A stretch of DNA of 64,000 bases from Arthrobacter_D sp015752045 (GCF_015752045.1 NZ_JADOUS010000007.1:180110-244109); one strand, 5' to 3'; positions 50,964 through 61,245 are shown, counted from the first letter of the stretch. The notes: generated by a model not told the origin, from the sequence alone. Numbers and translations: made by a program.

Positions 50964-52724
50964 GTGTCCCGTCGCCGCCTCCTCCAACTCTCGCTTGCCG
51001 CAGTCACCGTGGCGGCCGTGAGTCCCCTCAGCGGCTGCTCCGCCGACACGCCGCGCGGCGTGGCGTCGAACAGTTCCATGCCCGCCGGCCGAGCGACCAC
51101 GCTTGAGGAGACCATCCGGCTCGGATCTCCACTGTTCGAGGGCAGCCAGTACCGCATGCTCGAGAAGGGTGGCGCCCAGGAATCGGTGCTGCGCGAGGAT
51201 CTCGCGCAGCGACCCGACGGAGCCGATGCGGAGCCGGCGGCACGGGCGGTCTTCGGGCATATCACCGACTCACACATCATCGATGCGACAAATCCCGGCC
51301 GGTTGTCCTTCCTCTGGCAGTACTCCGACTTCGACGAGGGCTACCCGACCTCCGGCAGGTTCCGGCCGCAGGATGCCCTCACGCTTCACGTCCTGGATGC
51401 GACCGTCCGGGCTTTCAACGACCTCGAACGCGGGCCCGTAACCCGGCGCGGCATCGACGCGCTGATGCTGACGGGCGACATCACCAACTCCTTCCTCACC
51501 AGTGAAGTGGAAGCAGCAGCAGCGATCCTGAAGGGGGGCGACGGCAACTCCAATCCCGTGGGCCGATACGAAGGCATCCAGGACCACGAACCGGCTCCCC
51601 GCAGGCTGCAGCTGAACGTCTGGCATCCCGAACCCGAGAAGGGTGACGCCCCACGTGATCAGTGGAAGGAGCAGCATGGTTATCCGACCGTTCCGGGACT
51701 GCTCGCCGCCTCCAGTCGGACCATCGAGGCCCCGGGCACGGCTTTTCCCTGGTACGTGGGATTCGGCAACCACGATGAAGCCGGCCGCCTCGACGGTTCA
51801 CGGATCTCCAACGGCGAACAGTTCCTGGATGGGCTCCGGACCGGCCCCCGCCTTCCGCTGGAACTGCCGGAGCAGATGACCACGTCGCGGTTCTGGAGGC
51901 AGGTATCGGACGGCGAGAAGGATCGGGAGAGCCTGATTGCCGAGCTGCCGTCACGCACGATCACCGCTTCCCGCCTGCGCTCAGTGTTCGACAAGCCGAA
52001 GTTCCAGGCGGAACTGACGCCGCCACGTCAATCCGTCGACCGGCCGGGATCGCCGGCCGCGCTCCATTACGCCTTCGACGTGTCGCCCGACGTTCGCGGG
52101 ATCATGCTGAACACCTCCAGCCCTGATGGAGGCGGCCGCGCCGTTCTCGACCAGGACCAGGCAGCCTGGCTGGTGGAGCAGTTGCAGGCAGTGTCCAGCA
52201 GGTATACCGACAACGAGGGTCGCGACGTGACGGCAGAAGTCGACGACAAACTGGTCGTGCTGTTCAGCCACCACCCGCTCCGCGCTTTCGACGAGGACCC
52301 GTCCGCGGAGGACGACGGCGGCCGGTCGATAACGCGCGGTGATCTGCTCGATCTCCTCACGCGCTTTCCGAATCTCGTGCTCTGGATGAACGGGCATGAA
52401 CATCGACACAAGATAGTGCCCCATCCAGGCTCGGGCGGTTCGGGAGGCTTCTGGGAGGTCACCACAGCATCGCTCATCGACTTCCCCCAGCAGTCACGGG
52501 TGGTCGAGATGCTGGACAACCGGGACGGCACCCTGTCCATCATCGCGACGCTCGTCGACCACTCCTCCGCCGGCGACGTACGACGCGACGGACCCCAGAC
52601 ACCGCAGTCGCTCGCCGCGCTCAGCCTCGAACTGGCCACCAATCGGCCAGGTCTGGACGCTGGGGGCGTCATCGGAAGCAGCAAGGACCGGAATGTGGAG
52701 CTGCTGCTCACCGCCCCCTTCTGA
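50964..52724 (+). CDS. Tat-exported lipoprotein metallophosphoesterase (TIGR03767-like)
   Basis: This 586-residue protein starts at GTG with a twin-arginine signal, SRRRLLQLSLAAVTVAAVS, and a lipobox LSGC, so it is probably exported folded and lipid-anchored. The calcineurin-like metal site is spread over HITDSHI, LMLTGDITNSF, GFGNHDE, VVLFSHHP and NGHEHRH. It matches the large actinobacterial phosphoesterase group typified by TIGR03767. The substrate is unknown; in this cluster a phosphodiester glycopolymer is a natural guess. Several acidic inserts lengthen it well beyond simple calcineurin-like enzymes. Confidence 0.82.
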   Translation: MSRRRLLQLSLAAVTVAAVSPLSGCSADTPRGVASNSSMPAGRATTLEETIRLGSPLFEGSQYRMLEKGGAQESVLREDLAQRPDGADAEPAARAVFGHITDSHIIDATNPGRLSFLWQYSDFDEGYPTSGRFRPQDALTLHVLDATVRAFNDLERGPVTRRGIDALMLTGDITNSFLTSEVEAAAAILKGGDGNSNPVGRYEGIQDHEPAPRRLQLNVWHPEPEKGDAPRDQWKEQHGYPTVPGLLAASSRTIEAPGTAFPWYVGFGNHDEAGRLDGSRISNGEQFLDGLRTGPRLPLELPEQMTTSRFWRQVSDGEKDRESLIAELPSRTITASRLRSVFDKPKFQAELTPPRQSVDRPGSPAALHYAFDVSPDVRGIMLNTSSPDGGGRAVLDQDQAAWLVEQLQAVSSRYTDNEGRDVTAEVDDKLVVLFSHHPLRAFDEDPSAEDDGGRSITRGDLLDLLTRFPNLVLWMNGHEHRHKIVPHPGSGGSGGFWEVTTASLIDFPQQSRVVEMLDNRDGTLSIIATLVDHSSAGDVRRDGPQTPQSLAALSLELATNRPGLDAGGVIGSSKDRNVELLLTAPF

Positions 52725-52892
52725 TCAGACCCGACAAATGGCCCGGCGCGTCCGATTCGGTAAAACCACCTGCTCCTGTAGGATCACCGCGGGGGCACCG
52801 CAGAATGGTGGTGCGACTGCAACGGTCTCGTGGTATGACGTCTGGTCGATCATGTTCCCTCTCCAATGGCGAAACATTCGACGGGATCACTC

Positions 52893-53609
52893 ATGACGGT
52901 TCAGGCAGTAATTCTTGCGGCAGGTATGGGCACACGACTCGCACGCCCCCACCCCAAGCCGCTCACCGAATTGAGCGACGGACGAACCATCATGCAGCAG
53001 CAGGTGCAGAACCTGACGTCCGAGTTCAAGAAGAAGCTGCGCCTGTCGATCGTCGTCGGATTCAAGCTGGAGATGATCCTCGAGCACATCCCCCATGCAT
53101 CCTTCATCTACAACGAGGCCTTCGATCAGACGAACACCTCGAAGAGCCTCCTGAAGGCGCTCCGGAACTCCACCAAGGGCGGCGTGCTGTGGATGAACGG
53201 CGACGTCGTCTTCGCACCCGAGATCGTGAACTACCTGCGCCCTTTCATCGAGCAGGATCTCTCCTTCGTCTCTGTTGACATGTCCTCGGTGAGCGACGAG
53301 GAAGTGAAGTACACCGTTGACGAGAACGGGCACATCGAACAGCTGTCCAAGACCGTCGAAGGAGCCCTCGGAGAAGCAGTGGGCATCAACTACATCTCGT
53401 CCAAGGACAAGAAGAAACTGATCAAGCGTCTGGCGCAGGTCGGCGATCAGGACTACTTCGAGCGGGCCATGGAGCTCACCATCACCAAAGACGGCGTCCA
53501 GTACACGCCGGTCGATATCAGCAACTTCTATGCCGTCGAAGTCGATTTCGCCGATGACTTGGAGCGGGCCAACGAAGAGTTGGACGCCAGAGTGCCCGCG
53601 AACGCCTGA
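52893..53609 (+). CDS. LicC-like nucleotidyltransferase
   Basis: This 238-residue nucleotidyltransferase begins MTVQAVILAAGMGTRLARP, the Rossmann-like NTP-binding loop, followed by KPLTEL and, in the middle, VLWMNGDVVFAPE with the metal-binding Asp. The overall shape is that of LicC/phosphocholine cytidylyltransferase-type enzymes, which activate small phospho-alcohols with CTP. In this context it may supply a CDP-activated alcohol to the glycerophosphotransferases; the alcohol cannot be read from sequence. An in-frame ATG nine codons upstream exists, but the ILAAGMG spacing favours 52893. Confidence 0.78.
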   Translation: MTVQAVILAAGMGTRLARPHPKPLTELSDGRTIMQQQVQNLTSEFKKKLRLSIVVGFKLEMILEHIPHASFIYNEAFDQTNTSKSLLKALRNSTKGGVLWMNGDVVFAPEIVNYLRPFIEQDLSFVSVDMSSVSDEEVKYTVDENGHIEQLSKTVEGALGEAVGINYISSKDKKKLIKRLAQVGDQDYFERAMELTITKDGVQYTPVDISNFYAVEVDFADDLERANEELDARVPANA

Positions 53610-53635
53610 TCCACCCTCCGAAGGACAATCGACTT

Positions 53636-56600
53636 ATGGCACGTTGGACCACCGCCGACGACGCAGTATCCGGCATCCGTCGGGTGGCCGAACGGCAACT
53701 GCGCACCGCATGGCAGAAGCTGCCGGCTGAACAACGCACGAAGTTGCGGCAGGCCATCCATCCGGCTGATGTGGCCAAGGTCGAGCGCCGGGTATCGACG
53801 CTCTCGTCAGGGAACGCACGCCCTGCCGTACCGGCACAAAAGCCAGTCATCGCGATCAGTGTCGTCGTCTCGGATGCGGCGCAAGATCTGGCCGGCACGC
53901 TTCAGAGCATCCTCCGCCAGAAGTTCGCGCCTCTGGCAGTCGTGGTCGTGGACACCACGGGCGACGATGCCATCGCCGGCATGACCGCTACGTACACGAA
54001 GCGCGATGGCCGGGTCACCTTCCAGGCCTCCGCAGGACTCTCAGCTCCGGCTGCCCGCCTGCTGGCGGTGGAAGGAGCGACAACCCGGTGGGTGATGTCC
54101 CTGAGCGCCGGAGATGTTCTCGCTCCGGGTGCAATGGATGCGGCTATCAAGTCCCTCAAAGCCAGCCGGTCGGATCTGGCGGTCGGAACGGTCGGGGTGC
54201 GCAAAGGTACGAAATTCGTCACCCCGGCGGCACAGAGCGCCGTCCTCGGTACCGAGAACCTGACCACGACGCTCGAACACTCACCGGGCCTCGCCGGCGA
54301 CCTGTACCTCAGCAACAAAGTCTTCACGAGGTCCTTCTGGCTCGAGGAGCTCGCTGGAATCGAATTAGACGGCGAGCTCTGGCAGGCCGAGGTTGTACGA
54401 ACCGCCTACCGGCGAGCAGAGAACATCGACCTGATCCCCCGCAAGGTCAGCGACGTCGTCGGTGACCGCGGTGGTGACACACTGACCCGTGAACAGCTGT
54501 GCAGCACGGCGATCCTCGACGAATACCTCCGTCGGACGACCCGGGTCCTGACCGCCGATTCCGTCAGCTCTTCACCGGAACTGATGGGGCGACTGCTCAC
54601 GCGTCTGCTCGGTGAGGATCTCTTCCCGTTCTACGAGGTCGTGCCCCGCACGGATGACGCCCACTGGTCCCTCCTGGTCCGCGGCGCACAGGCATTGGCT
54701 GCACTCGGACCGATCGCCTGGCACGATATCCGCCTGCACAATCGGCTCATCCTCGCGGCGGTGCTCGACGACAACCGCGCCGATGTCGTTGCCATTTGCG
54801 ATTCGCGCAGCGACCTCGGATCGACTTTCGCCACGACGTCCGACGACGGGATGCTCCTGGCTCAACCGCCGTACCTGCCTGAGCTGGCAAGGCAACCGGC
54901 GAAGGAACTGCTCGCCTGCCAGGACGTGGATCTCAGAGTCACAAGCAAGATCACCGAACTAGCGTGGAACGTCGATGGCAGCCTCGAGATCACCGGGCAT
55001 GCCTACATCCCGTCGATTGATCCGATGAACGCGGCGCTGAGCATCGAGGCTGTCGTCATGGACCCGAACGGCGCCGAGGTTCGCACGCTCGTCGTCGAGC
55101 GGCACCGGGATCCCCGTATCGACTGGGACGCCAATGACAACTGGACGAGTTACGCGGACAGCGGCTTCTCGGCCCGCATCGATCCGTCGATGCTGCTCGC
55201 CGATGACGCAACGGCATCATCATGGTGGGTCAAGCTGCGGCTGACGGCCTATGACCGCGTCCTGGAATCGCCCATGACCCGCCGGGAGATGACAGGGGCT
55301 GCAGGGTCGGTGCCCATTTCTCCCATCGATGGTGAGTGCCGGGTCGCTGTCGAATTCAAACCTGGGACCGGATTGACGCTGGTGCGGGTCGCGCCGATGT
55401 ATTCGGCAACGAGCGTCGCCCTCGAGGGGCGCACCCTGACCATCACGGTGGAGGCCCACTCGGCTCCCCTGGCGTCAAAGATCACCGTCGAATGCACGAA
55501 GTTGGCCATCAGGAAGACAGCTGTCTGCGTGGACGTCCGGGGCAATGTCGCGGACTACCGCGTCGTCGTTCCACGCCTGTTGGCCGAAGCCTCCCCCCGA
55601 GTGGAGCACCAGTGGGACCTGCGACTGGACAGCGGGTTCAAGACGCCCCAGCCGATCGCGTGGCGCCCCGACAGCTTGGCCTTCGAGGATCAGGTCGACC
55701 GGACCCGTCGTCTGCGCCTCAAACTCACCGGCTACGGCTTTCTTGCCCTCGAGGAGCGCCGGTACCGCGTCGAAGCGGATAGCGTGATCGTGTCCGACGA
55801 CGGCCGGTACCTCACTCTCGAGGGAACAGCCGACTTCACGAGTATCCACGCGCCTCGTCTTGTCCTCTCAAGTGGCAAATCGGTCATCGACGCGGACCAG
55901 GTGTCCCTGAATGTGACGCGGAATCAGGGCAGCAATCGCTTCGTCGTCCGTTTTCCGCTGATGTCCACTCCGTGGAGCGGCCAGGAAATCGTGCCCGAAG
56001 CCGGCGCGTACAGCGTTCGCTATATCCCGCAGAAGTCCGAGGACGACGCGGGGTACTGGATTCCAGCCGCCCCGGCTATGCAGGGCACCATGCCATCGCG
56101 CGAGCTTCGCGATGGCCTCGAGGTCGGCTTGAGCAGGACAGCCGTGGCAGGAGCGCTGACCGTCCATTTCCGGCCGCCCCTTGCGCCCGAGGAGCTTGGA
56201 CGGTTCAATCAGCAATCGCTGCGCGACGCCGTCAGCCAGGCCGATCTGCCGTTGCGCGATGCTGTCCTGTTCATGTGCTTCGGAGGGCGACGGGCCACTG
56301 ACAGCACCCGCCGCATCTTCGAGGAGTTCCAGCGTCGCGGGGTCACCAGTGACATGTACTGGGCCATCGCCGACTATTCGGTGACCGTGCCGGACGGCGC
56401 GCAGCCTGTCCTGATCGGTTCACGACTCTGGTACGAACTGCTGGCCGAGGCGAGACTGCTTGTCAACAACAATAATTTCCCCTTCTACTTCCGGAAGCGG
56501 GAGGGTCAGACGTACATCCAGACCTGGCACGGCACACCGCTGAAGAAGCTGGGAAACGACGTCGCACGAACCAACTTCTCGCTCTCCTACTGGAATCTCA

Positions 56601-57355
56601 TGCATCGGGAGGCCGGCTACTGGGATGCCCTCCTCGCACAGAATCCCTATGCGGCCGACGTGCTTGCTACCTGCTTCGGCTTCACCGGACCCGTCATCGC
56701 CGAGGGCTATCCGCGCAACGATTCCCTCAAGACGGCCGATGCCGATGCTCGCCGCTCCGCCGTCCGCGACCTCCTCGGGATCGGCGCGGACAAGAAGGCC
56801 ATCCTGTACGCACCGACCTGGCGCGACGACGCCAAGAACACGTCGAAGCAGTATGAGCTGGTCACCTACCTTGATTTTGAGGCCGCTCAGAAACAGCTGG
56901 GTGACGACTACGTCATCCTGCTGCGCGGCCACCACAACATTGCCAGTCAGCGCCAAACCGCCGGCAACCGCTTCGTCATCGATGTCACCGAGTATCCTGA
57001 GGTGAACGATCTCTACCTCGCTGCGGACGTCCTCATCAACGACTACTCATCGGTGATGTTCGACTTCTGCGTGACCGGCAAGCCGATCATCTTCCTGACC
57101 CCGGACATCGCGCAGTATCGCGATTCCACGCGTGGCTTCTACTTCGATCTCGAGGAGCAGGCTCCGGGGCCGCTGCTCATGACGACACCCGAGGTCGTCA
57201 ACGCCATCCAGTCCCTGCCGTCCATCAGGATGCGATACGCCGACCGGTACAAAAAGTTCGTGGAGACGTACGCGCCGATGTGCGACGGCTCCGCGACGCA
57301 GCGAGTGGTTGACGCGCTTCCGGTCGGTGCCGTGCGCGAGGCACTCCGCACGTAA
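53636..57355 (+). CDS. GT2-like plus CDP-glycerol glycerophosphotransferase (TagF-type) protein
   Basis: This large 1239-residue protein carries two recognisable domains. Residues about 60-260 look like a family-2 glycosyltransferase (VIAISVVVSDAAQDLAGTLQ, MSLSAGDVLAPGAMDAA), although the usual DxD is weak. A beta-rich middle (about 430-830) has no assignment. Residues about 880-1225 are the TagF/TarF glycerophosphotransferase domain: LLVNNNNFPFYF, TWHGTPLKKLG (Trp964), ILYAPTWRDD, ILLRGHHN and DVLINDYSSVMFDF (Asp1136). It should add glycerol-phosphate units from a CDP-activated donor, extending a teichoic-acid-like chain on the cytoplasmic face. The start is ATG 53636, 27 nt after the cytidylyltransferase. 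Confidence 0.85.
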   Translation: MARWTTADDAVSGIRRVAERQLRTAWQKLPAEQRTKLRQAIHPADVAKVERRVSTLSSGNARPAVPAQKPVIAISVVVSDAAQDLAGTLQSILRQKFAPLAVVVVDTTGDDAIAGMTATYTKRDGRVTFQASAGLSAPAARLLAVEGATTRWVMSLSAGDVLAPGAMDAAIKSLKASRSDLAVGTVGVRKGTKFVTPAAQSAVLGTENLTTTLEHSPGLAGDLYLSNKVFTRSFWLEELAGIELDGELWQAEVVRTAYRRAENIDLIPRKVSDVVGDRGGDTLTREQLCSTAILDEYLRRTTRVLTADSVSSSPELMGRLLTRLLGEDLFPFYEVVPRTDDAHWSLLVRGAQALAALGPIAWHDIRLHNRLILAAVLDDNRADVVAICDSRSDLGSTFATTSDDGMLLAQPPYLPELARQPAKELLACQDVDLRVTSKITELAWNVDGSLEITGHAYIPSIDPMNAALSIEAVVMDPNGAEVRTLVVERHRDPRIDWDANDNWTSYADSGFSARIDPSMLLADDATASSWWVKLRLTAYDRVLESPMTRREMTGAAGSVPISPIDGECRVAVEFKPGTGLTLVRVAPMYSATSVALEGRTLTITVEAHSAPLASKITVECTKLAIRKTAVCVDVRGNVADYRVVVPRLLAEASPRVEHQWDLRLDSGFKTPQPIAWRPDSLAFEDQVDRTRRLRLKLTGYGFLALEERRYRVEADSVIVSDDGRYLTLEGTADFTSIHAPRLVLSSGKSVIDADQVSLNVTRNQGSNRFVVRFPLMSTPWSGQEIVPEAGAYSVRYIPQKSEDDAGYWIPAAPAMQGTMPSRELRDGLEVGLSRTAVAGALTVHFRPPLAPEELGRFNQQSLRDAVSQADLPLRDAVLFMCFGGRRATDSTRRIFEEFQRRGVTSDMYWAIADYSVTVPDGAQPVLIGSRLWYELLAEARLLVNNNNFPFYFRKREGQTYIQTWHGTPLKKLGNDVARTNFSLSYWNLMHREAGYWDALLAQNPYAADVLATCFGFTGPVIAEGYPRNDSLKTADADARRSAVRDLLGIGADKKAILYAPTWRDDAKNTSKQYELVTYLDFEAAQKQLGDDYVILLRGHHNIASQRQTAGNRFVIDVTEYPEVNDLYLAADVLINDYSSVMFDFCVTGKPIIFLTPDIAQYRDSTRGFYFDLEEQAPGPLLMTTPEVVNAIQSLPSIRMRYADRYKKFVETYAPMCDGSATQRVVDALPVGAVREALRT

Positions 57356-57438
57356 ATCGCTCCCTAGTACCAGACCCGTTCACATTGGAAATCAGGCCGA
57401 TCGGACTCCCTCGATCGCGCTGACTCACGAGGAGTTTC

Positions 57439-60400
57439 ATGACAAACGGGACAACCCGTCACAACGCCATCCACCGGACGGAAGGCGAACGTGACTGGGT
57501 GGCCATCGCGAACGCACTGGCGGCCCACCTGTCCCTTGGCGTCGATATTTCACCGGAGGACCACTTCGAGCTGGGGCACGCGCAGTTCCATTTAGGAAAT
57601 CTGGAGGGTTCTGCCCGGCATGTCACGGCGGCGCTGGAACTTGATCCGTCGGTACCTCGGTGGCACTACCGACTGGGCTATGTACGGGAGAAGCAAGGAC
57701 TTTTCACGGTTGCACGGGAGCACTATGCCGAAGCCCTCCGCCTCCAACCGGACCACGATCGTTGGCAGCACCGACTCGCTTCCGTCGCTGCCGAGGCTGA
57801 TCGACAGCTAGCGGCAGAAAGAGCCGAGCTAGCTGAATCGCAAGCAGTCTTCGCCGAGCGTCGGCTCCTCCTCAAGGAGCGGAAGGCCCCGAAGTGGCAG
57901 GAAATTGATGTTCTCACGGCTGGCAAACCCTTCTTCAATAAGGACTCCGAGTGGCTCACTGCACTCGCCGACGCGTTGTTCTTCATGAATCGCCACGCAG
58001 AGGCGGCTGAAAACTATGCGGCCGCCGCGCGTCTGGTCCCGGAGAACGCGCAGCTTCACTTCCAGGCAGGCTGGGCACACCATCTGGCAGGCTCGGACCA
58101 CGTTGTGGAACGGCACTTTGAACAGGCGATCGCGGCCGACAAGGAACTGCAATCCTCGCGGTTCGGAATCGGAGTGTTCTTCCAGAAGAAGGGACAGTGG
58201 CGGCTCGCTGCCACACATTACGAAGCAGCCTTTCGCCACAACCCGGCTGACGCGGAACTTGCCTATCACTGGGGCTTCGCCCTGCAGCGCTGCTACGACT
58301 GGCAAGGTGGAGCTGGTGCAATCAGGACGGCTATAGCCCTCGATCCGTCGCAGGCGCAGTGGCACTATCGGCTGGGCTTCTCACTCGAACGAAGCGGTAG
58401 CTGGTCCACTTCTGCGGATGCATACACGTACGCCCTCTCCCTCTCAGCAGCACCTAACGAATATTGGTCCTACAGGCTCGGCTGCGTCCTGACCCAGGCG
58501 GATCGATTCGAGGAGGCCTGCCTGGCCTTCCTAGGTGCGAGAGCCGTCCCGGAGCCAGCGCAGCAGGATCCAGCGTTCGCGGTGAATGCCTACGTCAGCG
58601 GTGTCCTGTCGGACGGACTGCGCACCGCGCTATGCGCGCAGACATGGGAGCAATGCGTCCTGCTGGCCCGGTTCGCGGAGTCGCAGGGAGACCAGGAAAC
58701 CGCAGTTAAAGCATATTGGGCGGCAACGCAGCGATCGGAAAAACACCAGCCTCAACTGTATTTCTCCCTCGGGGCATCACTCTGGCGGATCGGCCGCTTC
58801 GAAGACGCAACAGCCGCCCTGCGTGAGACCCGCCTCTTAAAGCGGCCGCACGGAGTCAACACCGCACCCTATCTGAAGGACTCTTCGACGCGGCAGTCCA
58901 TGATCTACGTAGAGTACCTGGAGACACTTTCGATCCAAGAGGACGTCATCCTCTATGAGAGCAGCCAAGGCAATTCAGTCGGCTGTAACCCGCTCAATAT
59001 ATTTCGGGCTGTCCTCCACGACTACCGGTTCAAAGACAAGACCCATGTCTGGGTCGTCAATCACCGTGCGAGGATCCCGGAAGAACTCCGCGGCTTGCCG
59101 AACGTGGTCTTTGCTGCGCGCGACAGCGACCTGTACCTGCGTTACTTGGCCTCGGCTGGTCACCTCATAAACAACAACACGTTCCCCCCCTATTTCACTC
59201 GCCGTCCCGAACAGAAATACCTTAATACGTGGCACGGAACCCCAATGAAGACCCTAGGGCGTGACATCAAGGACGGGTTCATGGACTACCGGAATGCCAC
59301 CCGGAACTTCCTCCACACCACCCATCTCCTGGCGCCAAACGAGTTCACCGCTCAGATACTCCTCGACAAGTACGAGATCTCCGAACTGTTTGATGGTCAC
59401 GTAGCCGTCACGGGCTATCCTCGAATCGACGCGACCGTGAACTCGCCAGACGAATCGCGCATGCGGCTTCGCCGAAGGCTCGGACTGAATCCTGCGCAGA
59501 AGGTCGTTCTATACGCACCCACCTGGCGCGGGTCACTTGCCGACCGGAAACTGGACAACGACCGACTGATATCGGACCTTCGCATGATGGCCTCCTCCGG
59601 AGCCCACCTGTTGTTCCGCGGGCATCCCGTCACCGAAGCGCTACTCGATCAAGCTGGCATTGCGGCGCATCTCATTCCGGCCGACATTGATACTAACGAC
59701 CTTCTTGCGATCATCGATGTTCTGATAACCGACTACTCCAGTGTTGCGTTCGACTTTATGGCCACCGGACGCCCGATCCTGTACTACGCCCACGATCTTG
59801 AGGAGTACAGCGAGGCACGAGGCTTGTGTCTAGACATTGCGGCGCTGCCCGGAGAGCTTTGTCGGAACGACATCGAACTGAAGGCGGCGCTGGGCCGCGC
59901 ACTTACATCCCGCACCAGCGGGGATCGAATTGCTGACGAATTTGTCGGACTCGAATGCGGTGAATCGTCGGAACGAGCGGTGCAGTTCTTTTTCTTTGAT
60001 TCAACTGAATGGTTGATGCCCCGGATTAATGACGGGCGACAGACCATGTTGATCTACCAGGGCTCATTTATTCCCAACGGAATAACGTCTTCCTATCTCA
60101 ATCTGACCTCACACCTCGACCCAAGGGATATACAGGTCTTTGTAGCAATCGAGCCATCTGCAATCTCGACGGATGAGCGAAGAATAGAAAAATTTGAACA
60201 GAATCCTGCGCACGTGCGGGTTCTTCCCCGCGTAGGGGGACACTTGCTCGGAGCCGAGGAGCGTTGGATTGTCGATAAGTTTAACGCTCAAGGCAACCTG
60301 CAGACGGAGGAGCAGTGGAACGTCTATCATGCTGCCTTCGCGCGCGAATTCCGGCGTATGTACGGCACGGCCCATTTCGATGCCGTGGTTTGCTTCGAGG

Positions 60401-61245
60401 GATACGCCCGCTTCTGGGCGGCACTCTTTGCATCCGCCCCATCGCAATCCGCCACTAAGTCTATCTTTTTGCATAACGACATGCACAACGAATGGTTGCA
60501 CCGTTTTCGATACCTCGAGTCAATGTTTCGCCTCTACTCCGGCTTCGACGCGCTCATCTCTGTCACTGAAAGCGTTTCTCAAGAGAATAGAGAGAAACTA
60601 TCGGATCGCTTCGGACTCGATCCGCACAAATTCCGCCACAGCAATAATCTCGTAAACGCCGACGAGACCACTCGGCTGGCGCAGGAGCCAGTACCAGATG
60701 ATATCGAGGAGTGGATCGGCGACTGCTCAACCCTCTTCGTTACAGCCGGGCGACTCTCCCCCGAGAAAGACCATGCGAAACTGCTCGACAGTTTTGCCGC
60801 GCTTTCGCGAGAGTATCCGCAGGTCAAACTCATCATCCTCGGAGACGGACCTCTAGAGAACCGCCTGAAGAGGCAGATCGATCAGCTTGGACTGACGACG
60901 ACGGTTCTCCTCGCGGGCCTTCGACTCAACCCATTTCCCATCGTCCAACGAAGTGACTGCTTCGTATTTTCTTCGAACTATGAGGGCCAAGGCATAGCGG
61001 TGCTCGAAGCGCTTATTTTGCAAGTACCAGTGATTTCCACAGACGTTGTCGGTCCGCGCAGCATCTTACAAGGTGGATTCGGGCTCCTTGTAGAAAACTC
61101 GAAAGACGGTCTCACCGATGGCATGTCGAGTTTCATTGAAGACTGGCCGAAGTTTCGCCCGTTCGATTACTCCTCATATGAAGTCGAAGCTCTTCAGACA
61201 CTTCGCGAGATAACCCTTTCGACTATTCTTGGAGGGGACAAGTGA
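57439..61245 (+). CDS. three-part fusion: TPR, glycerophosphotransferase, GT4 glycosyltransferase
   Basis: This 1268-residue protein has three regions. Residues about 30-480 are TPR-like repeats with recurring W-x-YRLG motifs (WHYRLGYVREKQG, WHYRLGFSLERSG, YWSYRLGCVLTQ). Residues about 520-860 form a TagF-type domain: HLINNNTFPPYF, NTWHGTPMKTLG (Trp599), VVLYAPTWRGS, LLFRGHPV and DVLITDYSSVAFDF (Asp764). Residues about 869-1268 are a GT-B retaining glycosyltransferase (GT4) with FVTAGRLSPEKDH, LIILGDGPLENRL and SNYEGQGIAVLEAL. One chain could alternate sugar and glycerol-phosphate addition. GAGGAG precedes the ATG. GC content falls along the gene, especially after 60 kb, suggesting separate histories of its parts. 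Confidence 0.85.
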   Translation: MTNGTTRHNAIHRTEGERDWVAIANALAAHLSLGVDISPEDHFELGHAQFHLGNLEGSARHVTAALELDPSVPRWHYRLGYVREKQGLFTVAREHYAEALRLQPDHDRWQHRLASVAAEADRQLAAERAELAESQAVFAERRLLLKERKAPKWQEIDVLTAGKPFFNKDSEWLTALADALFFMNRHAEAAENYAAAARLVPENAQLHFQAGWAHHLAGSDHVVERHFEQAIAADKELQSSRFGIGVFFQKKGQWRLAATHYEAAFRHNPADAELAYHWGFALQRCYDWQGGAGAIRTAIALDPSQAQWHYRLGFSLERSGSWSTSADAYTYALSLSAAPNEYWSYRLGCVLTQADRFEEACLAFLGARAVPEPAQQDPAFAVNAYVSGVLSDGLRTALCAQTWEQCVLLARFAESQGDQETAVKAYWAATQRSEKHQPQLYFSLGASLWRIGRFEDATAALRETRLLKRPHGVNTAPYLKDSSTRQSMIYVEYLETLSIQEDVILYESSQGNSVGCNPLNIFRAVLHDYRFKDKTHVWVVNHRARIPEELRGLPNVVFAARDSDLYLRYLASAGHLINNNTFPPYFTRRPEQKYLNTWHGTPMKTLGRDIKDGFMDYRNATRNFLHTTHLLAPNEFTAQILLDKYEISELFDGHVAVTGYPRIDATVNSPDESRMRLRRRLGLNPAQKVVLYAPTWRGSLADRKLDNDRLISDLRMMASSGAHLLFRGHPVTEALLDQAGIAAHLIPADIDTNDLLAIIDVLITDYSSVAFDFMATGRPILYYAHDLEEYSEARGLCLDIAALPGELCRNDIELKAALGRALTSRTSGDRIADEFVGLECGESSERAVQFFFFDSTEWLMPRINDGRQTMLIYQGSFIPNGITSSYLNLTSHLDPRDIQVFVAIEPSAISTDERRIEKFEQNPAHVRVLPRVGGHLLGAEERWIVDKFNAQGNLQTEEQWNVYHAAFAREFRRMYGTAHFDAVVCFEGYARFWAALFASAPSQSATKSIFLHNDMHNEWLHRFRYLESMFRLYSGFDALISVTESVSQENREKLSDRFGLDPHKFRHSNNLVNADETTRLAQEPVPDDIEEWIGDCSTLFVTAGRLSPEKDHAKLLDSFAALSREYPQVKLIILGDGPLENRLKRQIDQLGLTTTVLLAGLRLNPFPIVQRSDCFVFSSNYEGQGIAVLEALILQVPVISTDVVGPRSILQGGFGLLVENSKDGLTDGMSSFIEDWPKFRPFDYSSYEVEALQTLREITLSTILGGDK

